From: Bactrocera neohumeralis
Taxonomy: Eukaryota > Arthropoda > Insecta > Diptera > Tephritidae
Direction: 5' to 3'
Assembly: GCF_024586455.1 (NCBI RefSeq)
Contig: NW_026089624.1
Coordinates: forward strand, 14,661,341-14,725,340
DNA length: 64,000 nucleotides
This document shows, in pieces, positions 32,346 through 42,644 of the stretch. The notes under the pieces were generated by a model. That model saw only the letters and a list, made by a program, of their open reading frames with translations, was not told where the DNA came from and ran no database searches. The position numbers and the translations under genes were made by a program. Position 1 is the first letter of the stretch. Each line of letters begins with the position of its first letter.

Positions 32346-32959
32346 GGAATTTTCCAATTTCCAATTTCCCTTAACATTTAGGAGGATGAAAAATAGATGT
32401 TGTCCGATTCTCCACCCTAGCCGATATGCACGCTAAGATTCACGAAAATCGGTCGAACGGTTTTAGAGGAGTTCAATAACGTACACCGGGACACGAGAAT
32501 TTTATATATTAGATAAATAAAAGTACGTCTGTATGTTCCGGGTAGGCTCCGAAACGGCTGGACCAATTTCAATGAAATTTTCAGGAAATCTTTACATTGA
32601 CCTGACGAGTAATCCTGTAAAGTTTGGTGACGATCGGAGTACTTTTTTTTAACTGTCAAATACAGTTTTTACTTACTATGATGATATTCTGTTGTTTTAT
32701 AACCCAAATTTGTGTTGACATAAGCGTTGTGGATATATATGTATGTCAATATGAAACATATTTAGGTACAATGGAGTATATTGAAGTATACTGAAGTATA
32801 TTAAAGTAAATAATGAAGGATTTTTAGGAATTCCAGGTAAGTTGTAGCGCCGCGAGTGTATCCGTTTACTGATGCGTTTTCAATTTATTGTTACAACGGA
32901 AAATTGTATTATTCTTCACCAATCATTTTTCTTCACAAAATCATTGTAATAAATAAAAA

Positions 32960-33470
32960 ATGTCAACCAAAGAAGCAAGTATTGGTAAAAAAACCTCCAA
33001 ATCAAAGAATCTTAAGGAAAAAAGACCAAATGAAAAAGCTGATGAACGTGAGTAACGCCTTGAGAAAAATCTTAACAGAATATCTACAAGAAGAAATATT
33101 AAAACTAAAGAAAAGCTTGAATCACGGCTTCAACAAGATCTTCATTGCGAGCTTCCGAGACAAAAATGTACGGAAAGACTTGATGCCAATCGTAACCGAA
33201 TAGTTCAATGACGAAAAAAAATAGATTTAAATTTTGTGGCGTTCAACTACAATAAGGATGATGATTACAGAAAACACAAGGACGTAGTGATCGGTGCAAT
33301 GAACAAAGTTTGTACACATTACGGTGCTTTGAAGTTCGCTAAAGAATCCCCTGGTATGTGCTGTTCGAACGGTAAAGTTGTTTTGTCACCATTGATGAAG
33401 CCACCTAAGACACGTCTTAGTTATATTTCTAAGCGCACTTCAACTTCCAAAATTTTTTTCAATATATGTA
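32960..33470 (+). pseudogene. Helitron Rep N-terminal relic
   Basis: The text starts MSTKEASIGKKTSKSKNLKE at 32960 and stops. A basic, arginine-rich stretch follows in other frames. The frame 33236-33475 reads FNYNKDDDYRKHKDVVIGAM, then VCTHYGALKFAKESPGMCCS and a GKVVLSPL segment. This cysteine-containing block (CxxY...GMCC) is the N-terminal domain of Helitron proteins that precedes the Rep nuclease. Confidence 0.75.
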
Positions 33471-33560
33471 TATAGATATTAAGTTCAATTGAATAAACAT
33501 ATATACCCTACATAGGGTTGTGCGCTGGGCTTGGGACCGGCCACGTAAAAAACAATACCA

Positions 33561-34889
33561 ATGAAAAAGTTGAAACAGCCTCGGATGAGAGACCCCACTT
33601 TTGATGACGACCATGGCAAACGGAATAAGGACTACGAATTGAGGGCATGCACCTGGAATGTCCGGACCCTTAATTGGGAAGGCGCCGCTGCCCAGCTGGT
33701 CGCTGTCCTCGCAAAACCAAAGGCTGACATCACCGCCGTCCAAGAAATGCGATGGACGGGACAAGGACAGAGACGAGTAGGTCCTTGTGACATTTACCAC
33801 AGTGGCCATATAAAGGAGCGCAACTTTGGTGTTGGATTCGTGGTGGGAGAGAGACTCCGTCGCCGAGTACTATCATTCACTCCGGTGAATGAACGTCTAG
33901 CCACAATCCGCATCAAAGCGAGGTTCTTCAACATATCGCTGATTTGCGCCCACGCCCCGACGGAAGAGAAGGACGATGTGACCAAAGATGCCTTTTACGA
34001 GTGCTTGGAGCGCACTTATGAAGGCTGTCCCCGCCACGATGTCAAAATCGTGCTTGGCGACTTTAACGCCAGGGTGGGCAAAGAAGGTATCTTTGGCACT
34101 ACGGTCGGTAAATTCAGCCTCCACGACGAAACATCCCCAAATGGGTTGAGGCTGATTGACTTCGCCGGGGCCCGAAATATGGTTATCTGTAGTACTAGAT
34201 TCCAGCACAAAAAGATTCATCAAGCTACCTGGCTGTCTCCGGATCGAAAAACTACCAACCAAATCGATCATGTTGTGATAGATGGAAGACACGTCTCCAG
34301 TGTTTTAGATGTGCGTGCGCTCCGAGGTCCTAACATCGACTCGGACCACTATCTTGTTGCAGCTAAGATTCGCACTCGCCTCTGTGCAGCAAAAAACGCA
34401 CGCCAAAAAACACAAGGAAGGTTCTACGTCGAGAAGCTGCAATCACAACAGACAGCCGAACGATTTTCTACTCGGCTTGCACTCCTGCTCTCTGAGAGCA
34501 CTCATCAACAACTCGGTATAAGGGAACTGTGGGACGGAATTTCAAATTCCTTACGTACAGCTGCAACCGAAACCATTGGTTTTCGGAAAGAGCAAAAGAA
34601 CAGCTGGTACGACGAGGAGTGCCGTGTCGCAGCGGAGAGAAAACAGGCTGCCTACCTCGCAACGTTACGATCGACCACTACACGTGCGGGATGGGATAGA
34701 TACCGAGAGTTGAAGAGGGAAGCGAGACGCATTTGCAGACATAAGAAGAAAGAGGCCGAAATGCGTGAGTACGAAGAGCTTGATAAGCCGGCCGACAGGA
34801 GTAATGCTCGAAAATTCTACGAAAAAATGCGGCTTACAGCAGGTTTCAAGACCGGAGCATACTCTTGTAGAACCCCAAAGGTGATCTAG
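33561..34889 (+). CDS. RTE endonuclease with linker, intact 442-codon frame
   Basis: The ATG at 33561 opens MKKLKQPRMRDP. The APE-like endonuclease follows: ACTWNVRTLNWEGAAAQLV, VQEMRWTG (catalytic Glu), LICAHAPTEEKDDVTKD, LGDFNARVGKEG (Asp and Asn), a QIDHVVIDGRH segment, and SDHYLVAAKI (Asp-His pair). The linker contains KNSWYDEECRVAAERKQAAY and a basic RYRELKREARRICRHKKKEAE stretch. A one-base loss at about 34880 relative to the RT frame makes it stop at VI. The product would nick target DNA to prime reverse transcription. Similar proteins are often misannotated in insects as craniofacial development protein 2. Confidence 0.85.
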   Translation: MKKLKQPRMRDPTFDDDHGKRNKDYELRACTWNVRTLNWEGAAAQLVAVLAKPKADITAVQEMRWTGQGQRRVGPCDIYHSGHIKERNFGVGFVVGERLRRRVLSFTPVNERLATIRIKARFFNISLICAHAPTEEKDDVTKDAFYECLERTYEGCPRHDVKIVLGDFNARVGKEGIFGTTVGKFSLHDETSPNGLRLIDFAGARNMVICSTRFQHKKIHQATWLSPDRKTTNQIDHVVIDGRHVSSVLDVRALRGPNIDSDHYLVAAKIRTRLCAAKNARQKTQGRFYVEKLQSQQTAERFSTRLALLLSESTHQQLGIRELWDGISNSLRTAATETIGFRKEQKNSWYDEECRVAAERKQAAYLATLRSTTTRAGWDRYRELKREARRICRHKKKEAEMREYEELDKPADRSNARKFYEKMRLTAGFKTGAYSCRTPKVI

Positions 34890-36351
34890 TCACTGATGCC
34901 CAGAGCATACTTAAATTATGGAGGGAACACTTCTCCAGCCTGCTGAATGGCAGTGAACGCACAACACCAGGAGAAGGAGAACCCGATTCCCCAATCGATG
35001 ACGATGGAGCAGACGTTCCATTACCCGACCATGAAGAAGTTCGAATAGCAATTGCCCGCCTCAAGAACAACAAAGCGGCAGGGGCCGACGGACTACCGGC
35101 CGAGCTATTCAAACACGGCGGCGAAGAACTAATAGGGAGCATGCATCAGCGTCTTTGTAAAATAAACCCAATTGCCCAACGATTGGAATTTAAGTGTGCT
35201 ATGCCCAATCCATAAAAAAGGAGACCCCACAATCTGCGCCAACTACCGTGGGATTAGCCTCCTCAACATCGCATATAAGGTTCTATCGAGCGTATTGTGT
35301 GAAAGATTAAAGCCCACCGTCAACAAACTGATTGGACCTTATCAGTGTGGCTTCAGACCTGGAAAATCAACAACCGACCAGATATTCACCATGCGCCAAA
35401 TCTTGGAACAGACCCGTGAAGAGAAGATCGACACACACCACCTCTTCGTCGATTTCAAAGCTGCTTTCGACAGCACGAAAAGGAGCTGCCTTTATGCCGC
35501 GATGTCTGAATTTGGTATCTGAATTTGGTAAACTGACGTTGAACAACACGAAAAGCTCCGTCAGGATCGGGAAGGACCTCTCCAAGCCGTTCGATACCAA
35601 ACGAGGTTTCAGACAAGGCGACTCCCTATCGTGCGACTTCTTCAACCTGCTCCTGGAGAAAATAGTTCGAGCTGCAGAACTAAACAGAGAAGGTACCATC
35701 TTCTATAAGAGTGTACAGCTGCTGGCGTATGCCGACGATATTAATATCATCGGCCTCAACACCCGCGCCGTTAGTTCTGCTTTCTCTAGGCTGGACAAGG
35801 AAGCACAGAAAATGGGTCTGGTAGTGAACGAGGGCGAAACGAAATATCTCCTGTCATCAAACAAACAGTCGTCGCACTCGCGACTTGGCTCTCACGTCAC
35901 TGTTGACAGTCATAACTTTGAAGTTGTAGATAATTTCGTCTATTTAGGAACCAGCATTAACACCACTAATAATGTCAGCCTGGAAATCCAACGCAGGATT
36001 GCTCTTGCCAACAGGTGCTACTTCGGACTGAGTAGGCAATTGGAAAGTAAAGTCCTCTCTCGACGAACAAAAGCTAAACTCTATAAATCGCTCATAATTC
36101 CCGTCCTGCTATATGGTGCAGAGGCTTGGGCGATGACATCAACCGATGAGTCGACGTTACGAGTTTTCGAGAGAAGAATTCTGCGAAAGATTTATGGTCC
36201 TTTGCGCATTGGCCACGGCGAATATCGCATCCGATGGAACGATGAGCTGTACGAGATATATGACGACATTGACATAGTTCAGCGAATTAAAAGACAGCGG
36301 CTACGCTGGCTAGGTCATGTTGTCCGGATGGATGAAAACACTCAGCTCTGA
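34890..36351 (+). pseudogene. RTE reverse transcriptase of copy F, broken
   Basis: Frames 35172-35522 and 35332-36351 together cover the RT. They include ANYRGISLLNIAYKVLS, LFVDFKAAFDSTKR (motif A), GFRQGDSLSCDF (motif B), AYADDINIIG (motif C) and the C-terminal RIKRQRLRWLGHVVRMDENT. Small deletions near 35165 and 35520 (loss of the PAKLIRLC segment) shift the frame. The C-terminal domain is better kept here than in copy D. Confidence 0.85.
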
Positions 36352-36659
36352 AAGTATTCGACGCCGTACCCGCCGGGGGAAGCAGAGGAAAAGGAAGACC
36401 TCCACTCCGTTGGAAGGACCAGGTGGAGAAGGACCTGGCTTCGCTTGGAATATCCAACTGGCGCCACGCAGCGAAAAGAAGAAACGACTGGCGCGCTGTT
36501 GTTAACTCGGCTATAATCGCGTAAGCGGTGCCTACGCCAATTAAGAAGAAGAAGACTAAACATTAAAAAGTAATTAAATAGAAGTATTATCAACCTGGAA
36601 ATGTCATATTAATAATTTGAAATCATAAATTAATGTTAATTTTTTCTAATATTTAAAAA

Positions 36660-37077
36660 AGAGTTGCTGGCGTAATTTCAAACATCATTGGCTTGAGAGC
36701 ATCTGGAAATACCAAATATTTTATGTTTACTGTCGAACGAGAACATACTCACTTCTTGATGATGTTGAGAGATTACTCTCAATTGTTCATTTTGAAATTT
36801 CATGAACATCTGGAATTATTCCTTATTTGTAATCAATATTAATAGTTTAAAAATTCCGATTGTTTCGTCAGTTAATGTCTTTAATTCACAGATAATTCAA
36901 ATTTACCATGCCCAAGCCATGCGTCGTACTTTCAATTCTGGCATTAACTTGAGGCCGATATGCTTTTGTATCAATGATAAGAACGATATTCTATTTACTA
37001 ACATGTATATGGGTATAGGTAATAATCTTCATCCGCTTGAAAAGAGAATAGAAGAAAGTGAATATGAAGATAATTGA
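36660..37077 (+). pseudogene. Protein-like sequence in Helitron F, unassigned
   Basis: From about 36660 an open stretch reads VAGVISNIIGLRASGNTKYF, then FTVERE and LRDYSQLF, and stops near 36830. A second frame (36802-37077) contains YHAQAMRRTFNSGINLRP and an acidic end EESEYEDN. The first part is loosely reminiscent of OB-fold (RPA-like) proteins carried by some Helitrons. That is a guess. I do not recognise the second part. Confidence 0.3.
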
Positions 37078-37175
37078 ATAATTTAATATAATTAAGAGAT
37101 AAATTAAATATTCAATGTAATTTTATTGCAAAATAATGCCAAATCTAGACCGGCGAAGCGGACTGGGTACGCTAG

Positions 37176-37740
37176 TAGAGAAATAGAAAAACTTGTAGTT
37201 GAGAAAAGGCGAGCTAGACGTGAATGGCAGTTTAGTCGTTCCCCTTCCACTCTGCTTTCAAATTAAAAACACAACACTGAAAATTATATAAAGAAACTGT
37301 GTCCAAATTCTAGCAAGAAAAACTCACTTTGGAAAGCCCAAATTTCTTTTAAGCCGTCAGTAGATTCCAACATGCTTCTAAGACAGTTGAATGGTAATTG
37401 GGCACGTAGTCATGAATAAAAGGCAAATTGCTTCCAAAATCACCTAGAAAAGGCATTTCAACCTAATTGCCCAAAAAACAACATTAAGTTGTCAACTTTG
37501 ATCAAAACTGCTAACGAGTCGCTTGTGTCTATTAGGACTTCTACTTCTGAAGTTACTAGAATCATAAAAGAGCTAAATCCGAAAAAGGTATCAGGACACG
37601 ATAATATTACTCCAAAAATGCTAATTGAGTTACCAAATATTGTTATAACAGTGCTCTCCTTGCTCTTTAATGCAATTCTTGGTTTCAGATATTATCACAT
37701 TTCGTGAAAAAAGTTGCAGATCATTATGATAGATAAACCT
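37176..37740 (+). pseudogene. Jockey ORF2, start of reverse transcriptase
   Basis: The text after the Helitron end reads REIEKLVVEKRRARREWQ, then SLWKAQISFKP and a GNWARSHE-like segment. The frame 37489-37707 has IIKELNPKKVSGHDNITPKM, followed by LFNAILGFRYYHIS. This is the linker and RT motif 0-1 region of jockey ORF2, which directly follows the endonuclease part that stopped at 28836. It decays after 37740 and the catalytic motifs are absent. Confidence 0.75.
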
Positions 37741-37975
37741 GGGAAAGACTTTGAAAAATATCAAACTTTCCTACACGAAAATAATATAATACACCAATAC
37801 ACAAGAAAGTATGTTATGTGTACGGTATAAATTCACCCAGGGCATCTGAGGCTTTCACATTAAGCCAACTGTCGACGAGTGCGTTTACATACATACATAT
37901 ATGTTTGATAGCCTGGACCGATCTGCAAAACTCCTTATTTATGTGTGCGTTAAAAATTTATCAAAGCAGCGGCTA
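37741..37975. other. Short unassigned spacer
   Basis: AT-rich sequence with CATACATACATATATG-type simple repeats. No gene is seen. Confidence 0.4.
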
Positions 37976-40025
37976 ATACCATAAATCTTCCACAGAACCA
38001 TTCTCTCCAAAACTCTTAACGTCGACTAATCAAATATAGTCATCGTCCATTCCTCTGCACCAAATATCACGACGGGAATAATGAGTGACTTAAAGAGTTT
38101 GGTCTTTGTTCGTCGAGAGAGAGCTTTACTTTTCAATTGCAGTCCAAATTATCACCTGTTGACAAGAGTTATTCTGCGTTGGATTTCGAGGTTGACATTG
38201 TTTTTGGTGTTAATACTGGGTCCAAGATAGACGAAATATTCTAGAACTTCGAAGATAAGTCGCTAGTGCGACGACTGTTTGTTTGATCACAGGAGAAATT
38301 TCGTCTTGCCCTCGTTCACTACCAGACCTACTTTTTTCGCTTCCTTATCCAGTCTGGAGAAAGCAGAATCAACGACGCGGATGATGAGGCCGATGATATC
38401 AATATCAGCGGCGTACGCCAGCAGCTATACACACTTATAGAAGATAGTACCTGCTCGGTTCAGCTCTACAGCTCGAATTATTTTCCCCAGCAGTATATTG
38501 AAGAAATCCTACGATAGGGAGTATCTGCTTTATTCAGCTCTGCACCTCAAATTATTTCCAGCAGTAAACTGAAGAAGTCGCACGATAGAGAGTGGCCTTG
38601 TCCCAAACGTTATTTGGTATCAAACAGCTCGGAGGGGTCCCTCCCGATCCTGTAGGAACTTTTCTGATTGCTCAACGTCAGTTTACACAGCCGTATTAGT
38701 TTTGTGTGGATACCAAACTCAGACATAACAGCATAAAGGCAGGTTCTTTTCGTGCTGTCAAAAACAGCTTTGACATCAACGAAGAGGTGGAGTGTGTCGA
38801 TCCTCTTTTCTCGGTTTTTTTCCAAGACTTGACGTTTGGTGAATATATACATAGTCAGTTGTTGATTTTCCAAGCCTAAAGCCTAACTTATCAAGTCCAA
38901 TCAGTTTGTTGACAGTGGGCTTTAGTCTTTCACACAATACGCGATATAGAACCTTATATGCGATGTTGAGGAGGCTTATTCCAAGGCAGTTGGCGCAGAT
39001 TGTGGGGTCTTCCTTTTTGTGGATTGGGCAGAGCACACTTAAGGGGCTATACCAGTGTAACCCATCAAAAATTAGGCTACTTTTGTGAATTTTTTCAAAA
39101 AAGGTACGCTATCGATTGTTTCGAAGTTCTTTGAATATCATTAGGCATACTTTCAGCTATATTTTAAGTTTTCTTTTACAGAAATATTGAAAAATAACGG
39201 AGTAATGTGCTGTCTTCGAAGGTGCCAAAAAAAGTTCTGCAACTGCTGGCATGATTCCGCCCGAATGAGTAGCTGAAGCAAAAAAACTCAAAAAGGTTAT
39301 TAAAGTTGAATATATTTCTTATAGAATGCTCTATGGTTCTTAAAATTTTTTGAAAATTAAAAAAAAAATCTTTTTTTTAGGTAAAAAAATTTGTTTTTTT
39401 TTAATGCCAAAGTGACAATTTTCAACCAATCAAGAAGATCGTAGGTCATTGTATAGTAAATATAATATATTCAACAAGACTCAGTTTCAATTTGTCGATC
39501 GGTCGATTTCTCGTTGAGTTACGATGCCAGCAATTTTGAAAAATGACGTTTCAAGAAAACATTAGAACGTTTGCTCCATCGTCATCGATTGGGGAATCGG
39601 GTTCGACTTCTCCTGGTGTTATGCTTTCACTGCCATTCAGCAGGCTGGAGAAGTGTTCCCTCCATAATTTTAGTATGCTCTGGGCATCGGTTACTAGGTC
39701 ATCTCTGGGGGTTCTACAGAAGTATGCTCCGGTCTTGAAACCGTCTGTAAGCCGCCGCAATTTTTCATAGTATTTTCGAGCATCACCCCTGTCGGCCAGC
39801 TGGTCAACGCATTTCGGCCTCTCTCTTCTTCTGTCTGCAAATGCGTCTTGCTTGCCTCTTCAGCTCTCGGTATCTATCCCATCCGGCACGTTTCGTGGCC
39901 GATCGTAACATTGCGAGGTAGACAGCCTGTTTTATCTCCACTGCGACACGGCACTCTTCATCGTACCAGCTGTTCGTTTGCATTTTCCGAAAACCAATGG
40001 CTTCGTTTGTAGCTGACCTGACCAT
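37976..40025 (-). mobile_element. RTE-type LINE, copy G, truncated at both sides
   Basis: Read on the minus strand it runs from the linker (KNSWYDEECRVAVEIKQAVY at 39.9 kb) through the reverse transcriptase to a point before the RWLGH domain. The AAG tail is missing. Frames at 38776-39036 (PTICANCLGISLLNIAYKVL) and 38610-38873 (motif A region) are broken. A foreign 520-bp block lies at 39042-39563. The copy is more diverged than D and F. Confidence 0.8.
39042..39563. mobile_element. Foreign insert of about 520 bp in RTE copy G
   Basis: RTE similarity stops after CACACTTA (39041) and resumes at GAACGTTTGCTCC (about 39565), with about 190 bp of RTE missing. The insert is AT-rich, has long A and T runs and no coding frame. 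It starts AGGGGCTATACCAGTGTAAC. I could not find matching inverted ends or a target duplication. Confidence 0.55.
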
Positions 40026-40029
40026 ATCT

Positions 40030-40790
40030 AGGGAAATAAATATGTTACGAGTAGGAATTATTGAAATAATTGATGCTATAACTGAATTTGGAGCTCTCGA
40101 CGAAAACGGAGGGGCAATGAAAGAAATATTTTCAGGAATGCTTATTCAACGTATTAAGCAAATCAAAAACAAAGCAAATCAGGAACGTGTGCTTATGAAA
40201 TAATTCATTGACCAGTTATCAGGAATTATTTGTAGCTTCACTAAAAATCCAATAATTTAGATCTCAGTAGGTTCCAAAGAAAAAATCACGATTATAAGAC
40301 ACAAAACAATGCGCCAAGTAATAGAAATACTTTTACAGGCTAACAAAGTTTTAGGCATAGATATCATAATAGTTTCAACAATCATCAAAATTACAGGCCA
40401 ATACATACAAATAATTCTGGAAGTCAGCAACAAAATAATAGAACTAATAACACTTACAATTTTCAAGGTCAAACAAATGGATCGGGTCAACATAATAGCA
40501 GACTACAAAATACAAATAATTTTTCTAGACAGTACTCTAGGAATACTTGGACTAACAATAGCAGTGGACATTATAGGTCTAGGGATTTCAATAGTCCTAC
40601 TCCCATGGAAGTATGTAGATACTATGAGTTGGGTTGAAGAACGGGAACAAACAAACGTTAATGACAGTTTTTTAACCTCGGGATATTATGATAAAAAAAT
40701 AGTTATAATGCTAATACTGTTTGAGAAAAAGTGGTGCACTTTAGTAGATCCAGGTTCCACTATTAGTATAATGAAAAAAAGAGCTTAATT
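40030..40790 (+). pseudogene. gag-pol: Errantivirus gag end and protease
   Basis: About 40300-40640, in a frame other than the long open one, reads as an asparagine- and glutamine-rich Gag tail. The overlapping frame then gives the protease with LVDPGSTISIMKK, where the catalytic Asp sits in an LVDxGS motif. This gag-pol overlap with a frame change is typical of the group. Confidence 0.6.
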
Positions 40791-41205
40791 TACCCTTTGT
40801 AGAGCGCGAGAGTACGGTTATAAGTACATTAAATGGCAATATTGAGAAACGAGCATTAAAGTAAAAAGTTCATGCCCTGCGGAATTTAATTACGAAAAAA
40901 ATGCTATGATTATATGGCTATTGTTAGATTTCGACAAGCCATATGAATTGTTATAAGGAAATGATTTTATTTTCAAAAATTGTAAAATTATTAATATAGA
41001 AAAAATTAATATAACATTGAAAATGGAACAATGATTTCGTTCCGTATAAAAACTGATCAGGAATAGGTTTATCCATCGGAAGTGAACAAAAAAATATTGC
41101 ACTTTATCATCTAAAATCAGTAGAAAAAAGCCTGATTGAAATTCTATTAAACCGATTCTACAAATTATTTTACAAAGAGGGGGCAATCTCACCAACACCA
41201 AAACT

Positions 41206-41890
41206 GTGGTACATGAGATTAAGACCACAACCAGCCTGCAAATAAATTCAAGAATCTATAGACTACCGCCAAAACACGAAGAAGAGGTAAGGAAGCAAAT
41301 TTATGAGTTAGAAAGTCAGGGAATAATCCGAAAAGGTAGGAGCAGGTATAGCTCACCTATTTTAAATGTACTAAAGAAACCGGAGGGTTCAAATATTCAA
41401 AAATATAGATTAGTGGTTGACTTTAGGAGACTTAACCAACTGACTGTCGATGATAAATACCCTCTGCCAAATATTGATGGGATTTTGGTTAAATTGGGCA
41501 AAGCGCAGTACTTTAGCACCATTGATTTAGCCAAAGGTTATCACCAAATATTAATGGCAGAAGGGACAACAAAAAACAGCTTTCGTTACTACGGCAGGAC
41601 TGTATGAGTACGCTCGTATGCCTTTGGATCTTAAAAATGCCCCAGCCACGTTCCAAAGAATGATGAATGAGATTCTAAGGGAATTCATAAACAAAATTTG
41701 TGTTGTCTATCTGGATGTTATTTTGGTCTTTTCACGTCCTTGGAAGAGCATATTCTATCACTTGAAAAAAATTTCGCAATTTTAACGAATCACAATTTAA
41801 AAATTAAAGTAAGCAAATGTGGCTTAAAGGTTTTTTGGGAGCTACAGGGTATTATAGGAAATTTATTAAAGACTATTCGAAAGTAGCATA
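41206..41890 (+). pseudogene. pol: Errantivirus reverse transcriptase
   Basis: The frame 41206-41607 covers the RT fingers and palm: RLPPKHEEEVRKQIYELE, then SSPILNVLKKPEGS, then RLVVDFRRLNQLTVDDKYPL and FSTIDLAKGYHQI (motif A, catalytic Asp). A shift at about 41598 moves the rest to other frames, with MPLDLKNAPATFQRMM-like text and a box reading VYLDVILVFS. The usual YxDD pair is reduced by loss of one codon, so the active site is broken. Confidence 0.8.
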
Positions 41891-42640
41891 TCCCATTATA
41901 AAGTTCTTAAAAAAAGGTTATAAAATATATCCAAGAAAATTTAAAAACACAAATTTCAACACAACCAATTTAAAAATTCTCTGAATACGATAAAGAGTTT
42001 ACTATTACAACTGATGCAAGTGATTAGGCAATAAGCGCAGTGTTTTCTCAACAAGGTCAGCCAGTGTGATACATTTCCAGAACATTAAATAACCATGAAC
42101 AGAAATATGCTACAACAGATAAAGAATTTCCAGCCATTTATATTCAATAACCTACTTCAGGCCGTAACTACTCGTATATGGCACAAAATTATTACCTATC
42201 ATATCCAATAAAATAACTAATTATATAATATAAAGGAAAGGATTTTTCTCAACGCCATCAGAGGTGGTTATTGAAATTACAGGAATATAATTTACCATAA
42301 AATGCAGAAATTACTAGTTGAAATGTTTGCTCAAGATATAAATTTTAAATTTGTGAAATGCACAAAAAGTGCCTCAGAAATAGAAGAACAAAAGGAATTA
42401 CATAAGCAAATATTACTTTACCATTCAAAAGAATCTATGCATAGTGGTATAAATGAAACGTATAATTTACTAAAAGATAAAATATATTACCCTAAAATGA
42501 ACATATTCAACTACTAATAAACAACTGCCAAAAATTCCAACAAGTCAAAAATTCCAACAAGTCAATAAAACCAAAATTTCAATTAACAGAAACCCGTGAA
42601 AATAAAAATGAAATAGTGCACATTGATATTTTTCATTTCA
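41890..42640 (+). pseudogene. pol: Errantivirus RNase H and integrase N-terminus
   Basis: TITTDASD with AISAVFSQQGQPV at about 42000 marks RNase H. The frame 42302-42517 includes EQKELHKQILLYHSKESMHSGI, the zinc-binding start of integrase (H-H part), and KIYYPKM. A segment EIVHIDIF at about 42620 contains the first catalytic Asp of the integrase core. The insert at 42645 interrupts the gene just after it. Confidence 0.65.
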
Positions 42641-42644
42641 TTAG

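Larger units (their letters stand above)
28837..32513 (-). mobile_element. Helitron C
   Basis: The 3' end CTAG lies at 28837-28840 after A. The 5' end TCTAATATATAAAATTC reads leftward from 32513. Inside, on the minus strand, are Rep fragments (30003-30600) and a helicase with its core deleted (29088-29924). A foreign A-type Helitron fragment (31650-32345) is flanked by two copies of the 5' subterminal sequence. Region 30610-31640 is non-coding. Confidence 0.75.
33506..36556 (+). mobile_element. RTE-type LINE, copy F
   Basis: The 5' part of the leader is missing (it starts near CCCTACATAGGG). The body is complete to the GCGTAAGCGGTGCCTACGCC end and AAG tail. TAAACAT occurs at 33494-33500 and 36557-36563 and is probably the target duplication. 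The copy keeps an intact endonuclease frame and a broken reverse transcriptase, the reverse of copy D. Confidence 0.9.
32514..37175 (+). mobile_element. Helitron F, split by an RTE
   Basis: A Helitron-like 5' region (TAAATAAAAGTACGTCTGTA, with GGCTCCGAAACGGCTGG after it) starts at the 5' end of Helitron C, without its own TC. A Rep N-terminal relic lies at 32960-33470. RTE copy F occupies 33506-36556. The 3' end reads GGCGAAGCGGACTGGGTACGCTAG and closes at 37175 before T. The helicase is not seen, so this is a shortened copy. Confidence 0.65.

Noticed and set aside
39042..39563. Insert in RTE copy G as the same family as the 636-bp element at 9256
   Set aside because: Both are AT-rich inserts in RTE copies, but the ends do not match and no TATAA duplication is present.
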